Assembly: GCF_003515775.1 (NCBI RefSeq)
Contig: NZ_QWEI01000002.1
Location: 1 to 64,000 of the forward strand
DNA from: Ureibacillus yapensis
Lineage (GTDB): Bacteria; Bacillota; Bacilli; Bacillales_A; Planococcaceae
Reading direction: 5' to 3'
DNA: 64,000 nt
Part shown: positions 7,637 to 15,024 of the stretch, one piece after another
Layout: each line of letters begins with the position of its first letter
Position numbering within the stretch: position 1 is the first letter of the stretch
Notes under the pieces: generated by a model
Seen by the model: the letters and a program-made list of their open reading frames with translations, nothing else
What the model was told of the DNA's origin: nothing
Database searches by the model: none
Made by a program: the position numbers and the translations under genes

Positions 7637-8399
7637 TTAAATTTTCTTTCTCAATTTGAAAACTATAAAATCAGCGCTTCTGAAATCTTCTTCAAATGAA
7701 GGATATTTACTTAACATTTCTTCTGATGGTTTCGGTTCTATTAAACCTTCTAAAGTAAAACCCGCTTTTATTATATTATTAACATAGCTCGTTAATGTTC
7801 TATGGAATAATAGCATTTTTTGTTTATCGCCTAGTTTTTGTTCATAAACCCCTTCATAAAAATATTTATCTACATTCCAATGTAACTTTACACCGTCTTT
7901 CGTTTTCTCCCATCCACTCTCCGGAGTAACAAAACAAGGATGTAAAATTGAAAAAATAAAATATCCTCCATCTACTAATAGCCGATACATCTCTTGGAAT
8001 GCCTTTTCATAATTTCCAAGGTCTTGCATTACCATATTCGATACAATTAGATCAAAACTGTTATCCTCTAAAAAATTTAAATCCTCACAATTCCCATGTC
8101 TATATTCAATTCCCAAATCAATGGGAGTTCTTTCTTTAGCGATTTCTAACATTTTTTCTGAATAATCTACAGCTGTTACAGCAGCTTCAGATTTAGCTAA
8201 AATTCTGCTAAAGTATCCTTCACCACATCCAGCATCTAAAACTTTTTTATTCTTAACCGTTCCCATGAGTGACAATAAAGTAGGGGTTAAAAAAACTTCC
8301 TTATGAAGATCTCCTCGTTCAGTATGTACTGCCGCATATGTTTCGGCAAAAGTATCCCACCTTTTAATCGCTTCTTCTGTACTAACGTTTTTTTTTCAT
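7637..8399 (-). CDS. class I SAM methyltransferase, start out of frame at A9 run
   Basis: A class I S-adenosylmethionine methyltransferase, probably acting on a small molecule. It shows motif I VLDAGCGEGYFSRIL, motif II VTAVDYSEKML, and a FDLIVSNMVMQDL region followed by LLVDGGYFIFSILHP, as in the Methyltransf_11 group. The uninterrupted frame begins only at 8275, so it would lack the usual N-terminal helices. Those residues (TEEAIKRWDTFAETYAAVH) are encoded just upstream, after an ATG at 8399 with AGGTGG seven bases before it. They are in a frame that joins the rest only if the run of nine A at 8388-8396 is read as eight. Full product would be 253 residues. This may be a true frameshift, polymerase slippage, or a sequencing error. 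Confidence 0.75.
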
Positions 8400-9765
8400 T
8401 TTAATACCACCTAACTTATTTAAACTATGTTACCTATATATTAGCATTAATATCCAGTGTGCTTTTGAATTGTTATTCAATAAAATGACCCTAAAGTTTT
8501 CCACTTAGCTGTTTGAAAATCGTGAACTACTCACCCATTAGACTTTCTCCTCATATTCTAAAGTTAAACAACTAGAGGGGAACATGCCTATGAATGTGGA
8601 TTTATCGGCGCTGCATTGGATTTATCTTGGGTTTATTTTGTTGATTATTGGGTTTATGGTAAAACGTCGGGACACATCGCTCATCTGCATTATGGGGATT
8701 TTTCTGCTGGCAATTGTGGCAACTGGGGACTTTACTTCATCAATTAGCAGTGTATTCAACAGCTTTGTTTATGCCATTAGTGAATTGTTGTCGACCATTT
8801 TGATTATCTCCATCATTGTGGCGATGAGCCGGATTTTGATGAAAACGGGCATTAATGAAGTAATGGTTTCCCCTTTTACGAAAATCATCAAAAACGCAAC
8901 GCTTGCCTACTGGACAATCGGGATTTTGATGATGGTCATTTCCTGGTTCTTCTGGCCTTCGCCTGCCGTTGCCTTACTGGGAGCTGTTTTGTTACCGGTT
9001 GCAATCCGCGCGGGACTGCCGGCTCTTGGGGTTGCAATGGCCATGAACTTGTTTGGTCACGGGATTGCCCTATCGAGCGACATCATTCTCCAGGGGGCTC
9101 CAAAACTAACGGCAGATGCGGCCGGGATTCCGGTATCCGACGTGATTACTGCCAGCATTCCATTGGTGCTCGTGATGGGTGCAGTGACAACTATAGTAGC
9201 TTTTATCCTGCTTCGGCGCGATATGAAACAAGGGCGGCTGGAGATGGAAGGTACATTTGACCGCGAGAAAAAAATCGATGCAGTAAATGAGCGTTTATTA
9301 ACAAAAGGACAACGCAAATTTTTTGCCGTGCTGATTCCGATTGCCTTTTTGCTAGATGTAGTGGGTATGTTCGTCTTTGATCTAACCGGTGGGGATGCAA
9401 CAGCGCTGGTGGGAGGCACAACAGTATTTATACTTCTGTTGCTCGCCTTGTTTGCGCATAAAAATGAAGGCTTGGAAAAAACAACAAGCTATTTAATCGA
9501 AGGATTCCAATTTGGCTTTAAAGTATTTGGGCCCGTGATTCCAATTGCCGCATTCTTCTATTTAGGCGACTCAGGGTTTGGGGCGATTATAGGAGATTTT
9601 TTGCCGGCAGAATCATTGGGAATCGTGAATGATCTTGGCAATGCTTTGGCAGGCATCGTTCCAATTACAGGCGAAATTGCAGCCGTTACGTTAACAACAG
9701 TTGGCGCCATTACAGGGCTGGATGGTTCCGGATTCTCCGGTATTACGTTAGCTGGTTCGATTGCC

Positions 9766-9768
9766 CAA
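9766..9768 (+). other. attL core
   Basis: Crossover point inferred from the permease reading frame: the host side ends GCCCAA and the element begins GAGTTTGA. The same CAA appears at the right junction (27349-27351), so the precise break is uncertain by three bases. Confidence 0.75.
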
Positions 9769-9785
9769 GAGTTTGATTTTTTTAA

Positions 9786-9792
9786 CTATTGG
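9786..9792. repeat. attP arm in left end
   Basis: CTATTGG, starting 19 bases from the core centre, with GTTTGA adjacent to the core at 9771-9776. It pairs as an inverted repeat with CCAATAG at 27324-27330 in the other end. Confidence 0.7.
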
Positions 9793-9807
9793 TTTTTGGA
9801 CATAATA

Positions 9808-9833
9808 AAAGCCTCTCAACATTGAGAGGCTTT
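9808..9833. terminator. bidirectional terminator at left end
   Basis: Near-perfect stem AAAGCCTCTCAA/TTGAGAGGCTTT. It stops the minus-strand gene at 9816-10106, whose stop codon lies inside it, and would also stop read-through from the truncated permease. Confidence 0.7.
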
Positions 9834-10106
9834 GTACTGCTCATTTTTTACTAGGAGTCTTGCTAGGAATTCGTGAAAATCTTCTTTATCTGAACTAGCA
9901 TCTGAGAAAGTAATAATATCGTTTCCTTTTTTAGTTGGGATCATCTTAGTGGAATCATCAGGAGTCGCCATGGTGTCCCCTCCATAAGATGTTTTACCAT
10001 CATTTATATGTGAGGGATATTCTTTTATTCTTTTTTTCTTCGGTTTTTCGACAAGTTTCGCATTTAACAAAGTTGCATCAGTTGCTTCAAACATAAAAAC
10101 GCTCAT
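9816..10106 (-). CDS. 96-residue protein, unknown
   Basis: Leftmost gene of the element. 96 mostly polar residues with a Lys-rich patch (EKPKKKRIKEY) and an acidic segment (SDASSDKEDFHEFLARLL). Start ATG 10106 follows GGGTGA, and both are buried in one arm of the long inverted repeat at 10095-10185; a second in-frame ATG lies 4 codons on. Family not recognised. The buried start suggests translational control, or else the gene is read in another way than assumed. Confidence 0.5.
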   Translation of the reverse strand: MSVFMFEATDATLLNAKLVEKPKKKRIKEYPSHINDGKTSYGGDTMATPDDSTKMIPTKKGNDIITFSDASSDKEDFHEFLARLLVKNEQYKASQC

Positions 10107-10185
10107 TTAACGTCACCCACTTTTGGACAGTCCTATGGCGTAGTTCCATAGGCGTAGTGGTTTATGAGGTTAAATGAACGTTTTT
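10095..10185. promoter_or_regulatory. 91-bp nested hairpin over a start codon
   Basis: Outer arms of 17 bp (AAAAACGCTCATTTAAC and its complement, one mismatch), a middle CCACT/AGTGG stem (10117-10121 with 10156-10160) and an inner CCTATGG/CCATAGG stem (10132-10138 with 10146-10152) nest within one another. In the minus-strand transcript the outer stem holds the start codon of the 96-residue protein. No T run, so not a standard terminator. Role unknown. Confidence 0.6.
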
Positions 10186-10245
10186 GTTCACTTTTTATAA
10201 TGTATTTGTATTATACCAAAATTAGGTATATATGTAAATAGGTTT

Positions 10246-11742
10246 TTAAATTTCATTTTCATAATCTCTTAAATACTTCCATTTGAACCCACCAGAAGTT
10301 TTCAACTTACCTCTACATACATTGGATATTCCTGTATGATTTAATTTAAGTTCATTCGCTGCTTCTGTTAGACTATCCCAGCATTTTAAAAATTCATCAT
10401 TTATAGTCAATTGAACAATCTTTGTTTTATTCCAAACGGACTTTGTTTTATAAATCCTTTTGTAAGAATCAGTCGAATCATACTCACACCATCCTAATTT
10501 AACGCCTTGTTTTATATATCTTAAAATCGTTGTCTGGTGTAAACCTAAACTCTTACCAATTGATACTGTCGTCAATTCTGTTGTATTCCATAAATCACAT
10601 ACTGTTTTCACTAATGAATTATACGCGAATTCATGACAAATTTTCCAATCAATTTGTGATAAACCGAATAAGTCATTTAAAACAGAATCTGCTATATTCT
10701 TTCTGATGAAGTCCATATCTGATTTTGAACAGTCGATTGTTACATAATGTTTTATCCCATTCCTATTAGCTAATTCTTTTTTAAGTTCATCGTTTAATTG
10801 TTCATCTTCCAGCGTCTTCCCACTTAGTTTATGGAATGTAGCATGATTGCTGTAATGCTGAATTCCATGGGTTTCAATAATGCAATTCTTCTGTGGAATG
10901 TAAAAATCATATCTTTTATTAAAGGACCAATCAAATCTTTTTTGACTTTCAAATTCAATATGCAGCTGATTTAAAAGCTGAATCACAAATTTTTCAGGAT
11001 AACTTAATCCATCACCACATTTCGTACACCCTAATCCAACTTTAACTACGGTCTTTATCGTTTTTCTGCCAACGTTTTTACAGGTAGGACATGTGAATAA
11101 TATCTTTTCTCCACTTCCACTTGTATATAAATGACCTTCGTCGGGATTAGTCAGTAGTTTTGCTACTTCTGGATTGATGCACCATAAACTATTAAACTCA
11201 TTTACTTTTTTTCCTGAACAATAGGAGCAATTTCTTCCATTAATTCTATTATTCACTGTTGCTGTATATTCGCTTTTACAATTTTGACATATCCAGATGT
11301 ACTTATGATTTGAACCAAATTTGATTTCAGAAGGTTTCTTCTCATTTTTATCACTAAACTCAAGCAGAAGAAACTCTTTGTTATTTTTTTCTGCATAAGA
11401 TGCTAATGAATTCTCGGAATCTATATTTTCATTTTTTGTATTTTCACCTTTTATTCTTGCACATTTTCGGCATCGATCTTTTCCGTCGCTTCTTTTGCGA
11501 TTAATAAGTACATGTGCATAAATTTGATTAGGCATCTTATATCCACATTCATCACAAATTTTTGTTACTAGAACCTTACTGCCATTTGATAAATCTTTTA
11601 CTTTTACTTTAACCTTTTCACCTTGTTTTACAACCAGTTCGCCTTTGGAATTAATATATTTAGGAAGTGTATAACCGAGTTCTTCGTACCTTTTAAAATT
11701 TGCACTATTGATTTTAATGATTACCTCTTCTTCTAAAATCAT
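10246..11742 (-). CDS. zinc-ribbon, Vsr-like nuclease and HTH protein
   Basis: 498 residues. Three treble-clef or ribbon modules come first: CDECGY...CRKC (about 63-94), CQNC...CSYC (about 153-175) and CPTC...CTKC (about 218-242). Then comes a Vsr/homing-endonuclease-like PD-(D/E)xK region: SYPEKFVIQLLNQLHIEF, KRYDFYIPQKNCIIETHG and QHY (about 245-300). After that a helix-turn-helix (SIGKSLGLHQTTILRYI) and a C-terminal NUMOD1-like motif (DSLTEAANELKLNHTGISNV, GGFKWKYL). The combination is that of phage- or plasmid-borne site-specific nucleases related to homing enzymes. It probably binds and cuts DNA; whether for homing or defence is unknown. Start ATG 11742 has GAAGGGG upstream. Confidence 0.65.
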   Translation of the reverse strand: MILEEEVIIKINSANFKRYEELGYTLPKYINSKGELVVKQGEKVKVKVKDLSNGSKVLVTKICDECGYKMPNQIYAHVLINRKRSDGKDRCRKCARIKGENTKNENIDSENSLASYAEKNNKEFLLLEFSDKNEKKPSEIKFGSNHKYIWICQNCKSEYTATVNNRINGRNCSYCSGKKVNEFNSLWCINPEVAKLLTNPDEGHLYTSGSGEKILFTCPTCKNVGRKTIKTVVKVGLGCTKCGDGLSYPEKFVIQLLNQLHIEFESQKRFDWSFNKRYDFYIPQKNCIIETHGIQHYSNHATFHKLSGKTLEDEQLNDELKKELANRNGIKHYVTIDCSKSDMDFIRKNIADSVLNDLFGLSQIDWKICHEFAYNSLVKTVCDLWNTTELTTVSIGKSLGLHQTTILRYIKQGVKLGWCEYDSTDSYKRIYKTKSVWNKTKIVQLTINDEFLKCWDSLTEAANELKLNHTGISNVCRGKLKTSGGFKWKYLRDYENEI

Positions 11743-11788
11743 TAATTTAGCCCCTTCACATTTCCCTTTAATATACAATTATAACATG

Positions 11789-11819
11789 AAAAACCAGGAG
11801 CTGTAATCTCCTGGTTTTT
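11789..11819. terminator. terminator hairpin
   Basis: Perfect 12-bp stem AAAAACCAGGAG/CTCCTGGTTTTT, loop of 7. Ends the gene at 11818-12042 on the minus strand, separating it from the nuclease gene. Confidence 0.75.
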
Positions 11820-12042
11820 ATGCGATGCTATGCGACATTGGCAAAGCTAGTTCTTCGGCTCGTAATTTCAGTCGTTCAATATCATACATGATGTTTTCCA
11901 ATTCCGATTGAACTTTTCGTTTTTCGATGTCCAGTAGCTGATCGTAAAATATCGTGTAATAGTTCATTCGCTCCGACGCTTCGTTCATCAAGTCCGAATA
12001 AAGTCCTCTATCGTGATCGTCCATTAAAAAGAATGTATTCAT
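11818..12042 (-). CDS. 74-residue helical protein, unknown
   Basis: Starts at ATG 12042 with a strong AAGGAGGAG site and ends in a terminator, so it is its own transcription unit. The sequence is a long amphipathic helix (DIEKRKVQSELENIMYDIERLKLRAEEL) likely to form a coiled coil, after an acidic N-terminus (MDDHDRGLYSDLMNEA). Unrecognised family. A poor LexA-like sequence (AAACATACGTAA, 12081-12092) lies about 40 bp upstream. Confidence 0.6.
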   Translation of the reverse strand: MNTFFLMDDHDRGLYSDLMNEASERMNYYTIFYDQLLDIEKRKVQSELENIMYDIERLKLRAEELALPMSHSIA

Positions 12043-12333
12043 AAACTCCTCCTTAGTAATAATGTTCCCTGCTTTTTGGGAAACATACGTAAATTTTGTA
12101 TAATTTCGAAAATGATGGACATTATATGATTGAACAATTATCCTCCTTCAAGATTTCCTTAATAACTTTGGCGTCCTTCTTGGACGCTTTTTTCATTTAC
12201 TAATATTTAAAGAAATTAATAGAGATTTACGTTTATTCAAAGTTTTTTTCGAATATTTATGAATAGTTACCATTTTTCATCTTCTATTGAAAGATCAAAA
12301 GATCAAACCCTCGTGTATCACTTCGCGGTAGAA

Positions 12334-12359
12334 ACCAAGAGGCAAATTTGCCTCTTGGT
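12334..12359. repeat. perfect 26-bp palindrome
   Basis: ACCAAGAGGCAAA joined directly to its complement. There is no T run on either strand; an RNA hairpin with an AATT loop or a DNA binding site are both possible. Confidence 0.65.
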
Positions 12360-12404
12360 GAATTATGAATCTAAAATGAAAAATGACTACAACTTTATTA
12401 ATTT

Positions 12405-12437
12405 TTATGAGGGGGTTACGCTTTGGCGGCGTGCCAT
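12405..12437 (-). other. ten-residue ORF with perfect ribosome site
   Basis: AAAAGGAGGTGAGGAA precedes ATG 12437 and codes MARRQSVTPS before TAA. It is too short to be an ordinary protein; a leader peptide ahead of the palindrome at 12334 is one reading. The 26-bp palindrome lies 45 bp downstream on this strand. Confidence 0.3.
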
Positions 12438-12587
12438 TTCCTCACCTCCTTTTCAAAATTTCATTTAGGGAATTTTGTATGAATTAAACTGGGGTCAGTT
12501 CTGTGGGTTTTTACCTCCTAGAAATTAAACAAGGGGGGTATAAACCCCTTGACCCTTAAGTAAAAGTTAAAAAATGAGCTATGTATG

Positions 12588-12677
12588 CTAATATTGGTAC
12601 TTCTTTAAAAAACATATTCTAAATAAGAAGTCAGAATAGTATAATGTATCTACCACACAGAGCTCAGATTCTTTCAT
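12588..12677 (-). CDS. possible 29-residue peptide
   Basis: ATG 12677 lies nine bases after TTGGAGGA; 29 codons follow to TAG. The peptide is hydrophobic with aromatic residues (TLYYSDFLFRICFLKK) and could be a membrane peptide. Divergent from the gene at 12746. Weak support only from the ribosome site. Confidence 0.3.
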   Translation of the reverse strand: MKESELCVVDTLYYSDFLFRICFLKKYQY

Positions 12678-12745
12678 TTTTATCATTCCTCCAATTTTTA
12701 TTTTCTTTACCTTATATAAATTAAAATAAGAAAAGGATGATAAGA

Positions 12746-12970
12746 ATGAATCATTTTGAAACTGTTAGAGAAATTATTTTTAAGAGAGTTGCTCCTTTCA
12801 ATAATGGAAGAAGCGATGAGACACTACGAAATCAGGTTGTGGCTCAATATATGCGTTATTATTCAGGTGTTCATGATACACAACGTGAATATGGATCTCA
12901 CTATCATTTCACTCAAGATGATATTGAGATCATAAGCAGTCATATTATTGCTGACATTAAAAATAGATAA
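12746..12970 (+). CDS. 74-residue protein, unknown
   Basis: ATG 12746 follows AAAAGGATG at the correct spacing (the ATG at 12737 is too close to the site). The 74-residue product has a predicted helical N-terminus (HFETVREIIFKRV), a basic and tyrosine-rich middle and a helical end (DDIEIISSHIIADI). It is followed by a clean terminator, so it is a monocistronic unit. Family not recognised. Confidence 0.55.
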   Translation: MNHFETVREIIFKRVAPFNNGRSDETLRNQVVAQYMRYYSGVHDTQREYGSHYHFTQDDIEIISSHIIADIKNR

Positions 12971-12990
12971 TCTATCTTCTCTGTGTGGTA

Positions 12991-13018
12991 GCAGCTACTG
13001 GCATTTGTCAGTAGCTGT
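12991..13018 (+). terminator. terminator hairpin
   Basis: GCAGCTACTG/CAGTAGCTGT with an 8-base loop and a TTT tail, 20 bp after the stop of the 74-residue gene. Confidence 0.7.
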
Positions 13019-13103
13019 TTTAGTTTCAAATAAAATTATAGGAGCACTTTATTGTTTTCTAGTTTCCGTGGTAAAATATTCTAATGCGAAAGGAGTTGTT
13101 CTA

Positions 13104-13688
13104 ATGGAAGAAAACTTATTTCACTTAAACATTGATCCACCGAAAACTAAGGAAGAACTTCAAAAAGTAATAACAATATTAAAAGGTAAATCTTTATACC
13201 TGAATTTAAATGCACAATATAATGTTCCCGAAGGTACAATTACAAACTATATTGAATCTAGGAATAGATTGAAGAATACTCTTGAAGAGAAGTTCCCAGA
13301 CGTGGATGCAGACAAATTCATTAAATTTGTAATTACATCCCCGCTCAAATCACCTCAACTTGATTTCAGTAAAGTTTTTGACATGTTTATGATGATGGAA
13401 CATTACCCAGAAAATAACCGTGGAAATAGTGATATAAAAGCATCCTTAACAGTAAATGAACCACCGACAACAATTGATAAAAAGAATTATTTATTAATTT
13501 TCATGACCTTTATATTCCCAGTGCTTGAATTACTTCTCAGTCAATTTCAAAATTACCAAGATGGTCAAGAGATTGAAAGATTACAAAACCTTATTGAACA
13601 TCAAATCGAAGAAGATATGGAATATAATGAAAATCAAGAAATCATCATCGAAATTGAAAATTATAATACAGGTGGCATTAGAACATAA
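13104..13688 (+). CDS. 194-residue protein with one membrane segment
   Basis: ATG 13104 lies behind AAAGGAG. The N-terminal half looks like a helix-turn-helix segment (SLYLNLNAQYNVPEGTITNY, residues about 31-50). Around residues 130-150 there is one strongly hydrophobic segment (LLIFMTFIFPVLELLLSQF), followed by an acidic, Gln/Glu-rich tail (EIERLQNLIEHQIEEDMEY). It could be a membrane-tethered DNA-binding or sensing protein, but the HTH is only suggested by pattern. A terminator with a long T run follows. Confidence 0.55.
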   Translation: MEENLFHLNIDPPKTKEELQKVITILKGKSLYLNLNAQYNVPEGTITNYIESRNRLKNTLEEKFPDVDADKFIKFVITSPLKSPQLDFSKVFDMFMMMEHYPENNRGNSDIKASLTVNEPPTTIDKKNYLLIFMTFIFPVLELLLSQFQNYQDGQEIERLQNLIEHQIEEDMEYNENQEIIIEIENYNTGGIRT

Positions 13689-13720
13689 AGCAAAGCAGTT
13701 TAGCTTTATGTTTTTTATTT
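13683..13720 (+). terminator. terminator
   Basis: ACATAAAGC/GCTTTATGT stem followed by a T-rich tract; overlaps the stop of the 194-residue gene. Confidence 0.75.
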
Positions 13721-14108
13721 TTTTTCCACTTCTTCTCTTTTTCTCTGTTTCTGTCTTCTTGTTATTGCAATCATGACAAAGCGTCTGAAGATTGCTCAGC
13801 GTTAACCTAAGTGCCTAGTTATCTCGAACCTCCACGATGTGATCGACAACTCCCTTTCGATTCATCACAGGCGTCAGTACTCCATTTTCTTTGCACTTCA
13901 CACATAGGAAGTTATCCCGAATGAGTACTTGTTTTCTCACGCTCTGCCACTCTTTACTGTTATAGAACTTCACGTGCTCCTGGTTTCGAACTTCACTGTT
14001 ATACTCCCTTACTTTCTTCATGCCTTCATCACTGTGTGTCTCGCAGTAGCTTCCTCTTGTTAAGTTGGAGCAACCTATCTTATTGCATGGTTTAAAAGGT
14101 TTCTTCAT
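13719..14108 (-). pseudogene. HNH endonuclease with in-frame amber stop
   Basis: Small phage-type HNH nuclease. From ATG 14108 (AAGGTGAG upstream) it reads 97 residues with a CNKIGC...YCETH zinc-binding N-terminus, WQSVRKQVLIRDNFLCVKC and VVDHIVEVRDN, then hits TAG at 13815. The same frame continues past it with LRLTLSNLQTLCHDCNNKKT, exactly the missing C-terminal half of an HNH domain including the last CxxC. In the family the stop position is usually a tryptophan, so a TGG to TAG change explains it. Without the second half the metal site is incomplete, so the short product is probably inactive. The extent to 13719 marks the readable remnant. Confidence 0.7.
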
Positions 14109-14150
14109 GTTCTCACCTTCTTTTCATAAAACCGTAACCCCTCACAAAAG

Positions 14151-14162
14151 GAACATATGTTC
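14151..14162. promoter_or_regulatory. LexA (DinR) box
   Basis: GAACATATGTTC, an exact match to the Bacillus GAACNNNNGTTC operator, 43 bp upstream of the HNH start at 14108. Indicates SOS repression of that gene. Confidence 0.65.
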
Positions 14163-14173
14163 TTTTTTTAGAT

Positions 14174-14211
14174 ACAAAAAAAGGACAGCCTTGTAGCTAT
14201 CCTTTTGTATC
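14174..14211 (-). terminator. terminator
   Basis: On the minus strand AAAGGATAGC and GCTGTCCTTT pair around a short loop and end in seven T. It ends the DUF4145 gene and separates it from the HNH gene. Confidence 0.65.
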
Positions 14212-14229
14212 GTAGTGTTTTCGTAACCG

Positions 14230-14991
14230 TTATTTTTCTTGCTTCCGCTTATCTCTTTGGAATATCCCCTGCAGTTTACCTTGTGGGAGGTTTTCATAGA
14301 ATGATTTGATTTTCTTTTTCTTCGTAATCAATTCTTCGACCATAATGTTGATTAGCTCAAACAAAAACAACACTATACTTTCATCATCGGTTAAATCGAT
14401 TTCACCTGGATGGATACCTTCGTTACCATAAACACGAATCGAATCTAAACCTTGTTGGACATGTTCAGGAATATCCTTCTGCACAAGCTCGCCAATCATA
14501 TTATTTATGGAGCTCTTCTTAATTTGGTAGTCTTCCAATTGTGGAATCATTAATTCAATAGCTAGACGAAGCAATGCAGCAGCTGCACGCGGAGAATGTT
14601 TAAACACGTTCATTGCTTCTATGTAAATCCCTCTTACATCTTCAAGCATGTCTTCGTGTGGTTGAGGCAGTTCCGTTGTATATGGGAAAATGATTTTTTT
14701 GTTTTCCCAAATCGTATAGTTATGGCAGTGAGTACAATATGATAACTCCAAATGCCAATCGAAATGGAAATTTGGCTCAGACCCATCTGGATTTCTTATA
14801 CCACCCATCGGTCCACCTATTGGCTTTCGATTTTCTGATTTTAAGTTTACTTCAACTAATTCAACATTCTCGTTGTGTGGATAGGACCTCTCAAGTTTGT
14901 ACCACTTTTGAGGGACAAGCACTTTGCATCTTGGACAATGGAAAGCATCACGATGGAAACTTGGTAAATGTTCGCTAGGAATTTGCTGCAT
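14230..14991 (-). CDS. DUF4145 domain protein
   Basis: 253 residues. N-terminal zinc-binding pairs CPRC and CTHC (about residues 18 and 90) frame a DUF4145-type helical domain: SPRAAAALLRLAIELMIPQL, DIPEHVQQGLDSIRVYGNEG and IHPGEIDLTDDESIVLFLFE. DUF4145 domains are seen in restriction enzymes, phage and island proteins, where they may help bind nucleic acid or assemble complexes; the activity is not known. ATG 14991 (MQQIPSEH) is preferred since AAAAAGG lies nine bases upstream; ATG 15000 is the alternative. It may contribute to a defence function but no partner such as a nuclease is fused to it. Confidence 0.6.
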   Translation of the reverse strand: MQQIPSEHLPSFHRDAFHCPRCKVLVPQKWYKLERSYPHNENVELVEVNLKSENRKPIGGPMGGIRNPDGSEPNFHFDWHLELSYCTHCHNYTIWENKKIIFPYTTELPQPHEDMLEDVRGIYIEAMNVFKHSPRAAAALLRLAIELMIPQLEDYQIKKSSINNMIGELVQKDIPEHVQQGLDSIRVYGNEGIHPGEIDLTDDESIVLFLFELINIMVEELITKKKKIKSFYENLPQGKLQGIFQRDKRKQEK

Positions 14992-15024
14992 GTCATTCAT
15001 CCTTTTTCCACAATTATACCGCAA

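Larger units (their letters stand above)
8590..9825 (+). pseudogene. permease gene, 5' part (interrupted by integration)
   Basis: N-terminal 393 residues of a polytopic transporter, followed by 18 foreign residues encoded by the inserted element up to a TGA at 9825. Around ten hydrophobic helices are visible, including GAVLLPVAIRAGLPALGVAMAM. The overall look is that of an ion-transporter superfamily permease (GntP/citrate type); the family assignment is tentative. The in-frame continuation is at 27352-27567, and the join would restore a protein of about 464 residues. Start ATG 8590 preferred over 8584 because GAGGGG lies nine bases before it. Loss of the last 71 residues, including two helices, probably inactivates it unless the element excises. 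Confidence 0.8.
12043..12745. other. 700-bp intergenic region with palindromes and mini-ORFs
   Basis: No ordinary gene. It contains a perfect 26-bp palindrome (12334-12359), a ten-codon ORF behind a strong ribosome site (12405-12437), a 29-codon ORF (12588-12677), and a CAAGGGG...CCCCTTG hairpin near 12529-12551. A plus-strand frame at 12259-12468 has no ribosome site and I do not count it. Confidence 0.45.

Noticed and set aside
1-8500. Repeats as a CRISPR array
   Set aside because: Copies are hundreds of bases apart with genes between them and vary in sequence; there are no uniform spacers and no cas genes.
12081-12092. LexA box upstream of the 74-residue gene
   Set aside because: Only 9 of 12 positions of GAACATACGTTC match (AAACATACGTAA); too weak to list as a site.
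12259-12468. 69-codon plus-strand frame
   Set aside because: No ribosome site before its ATG and it runs across a palindrome and the opposite mini-ORF; the minus strand carries the stronger signals.
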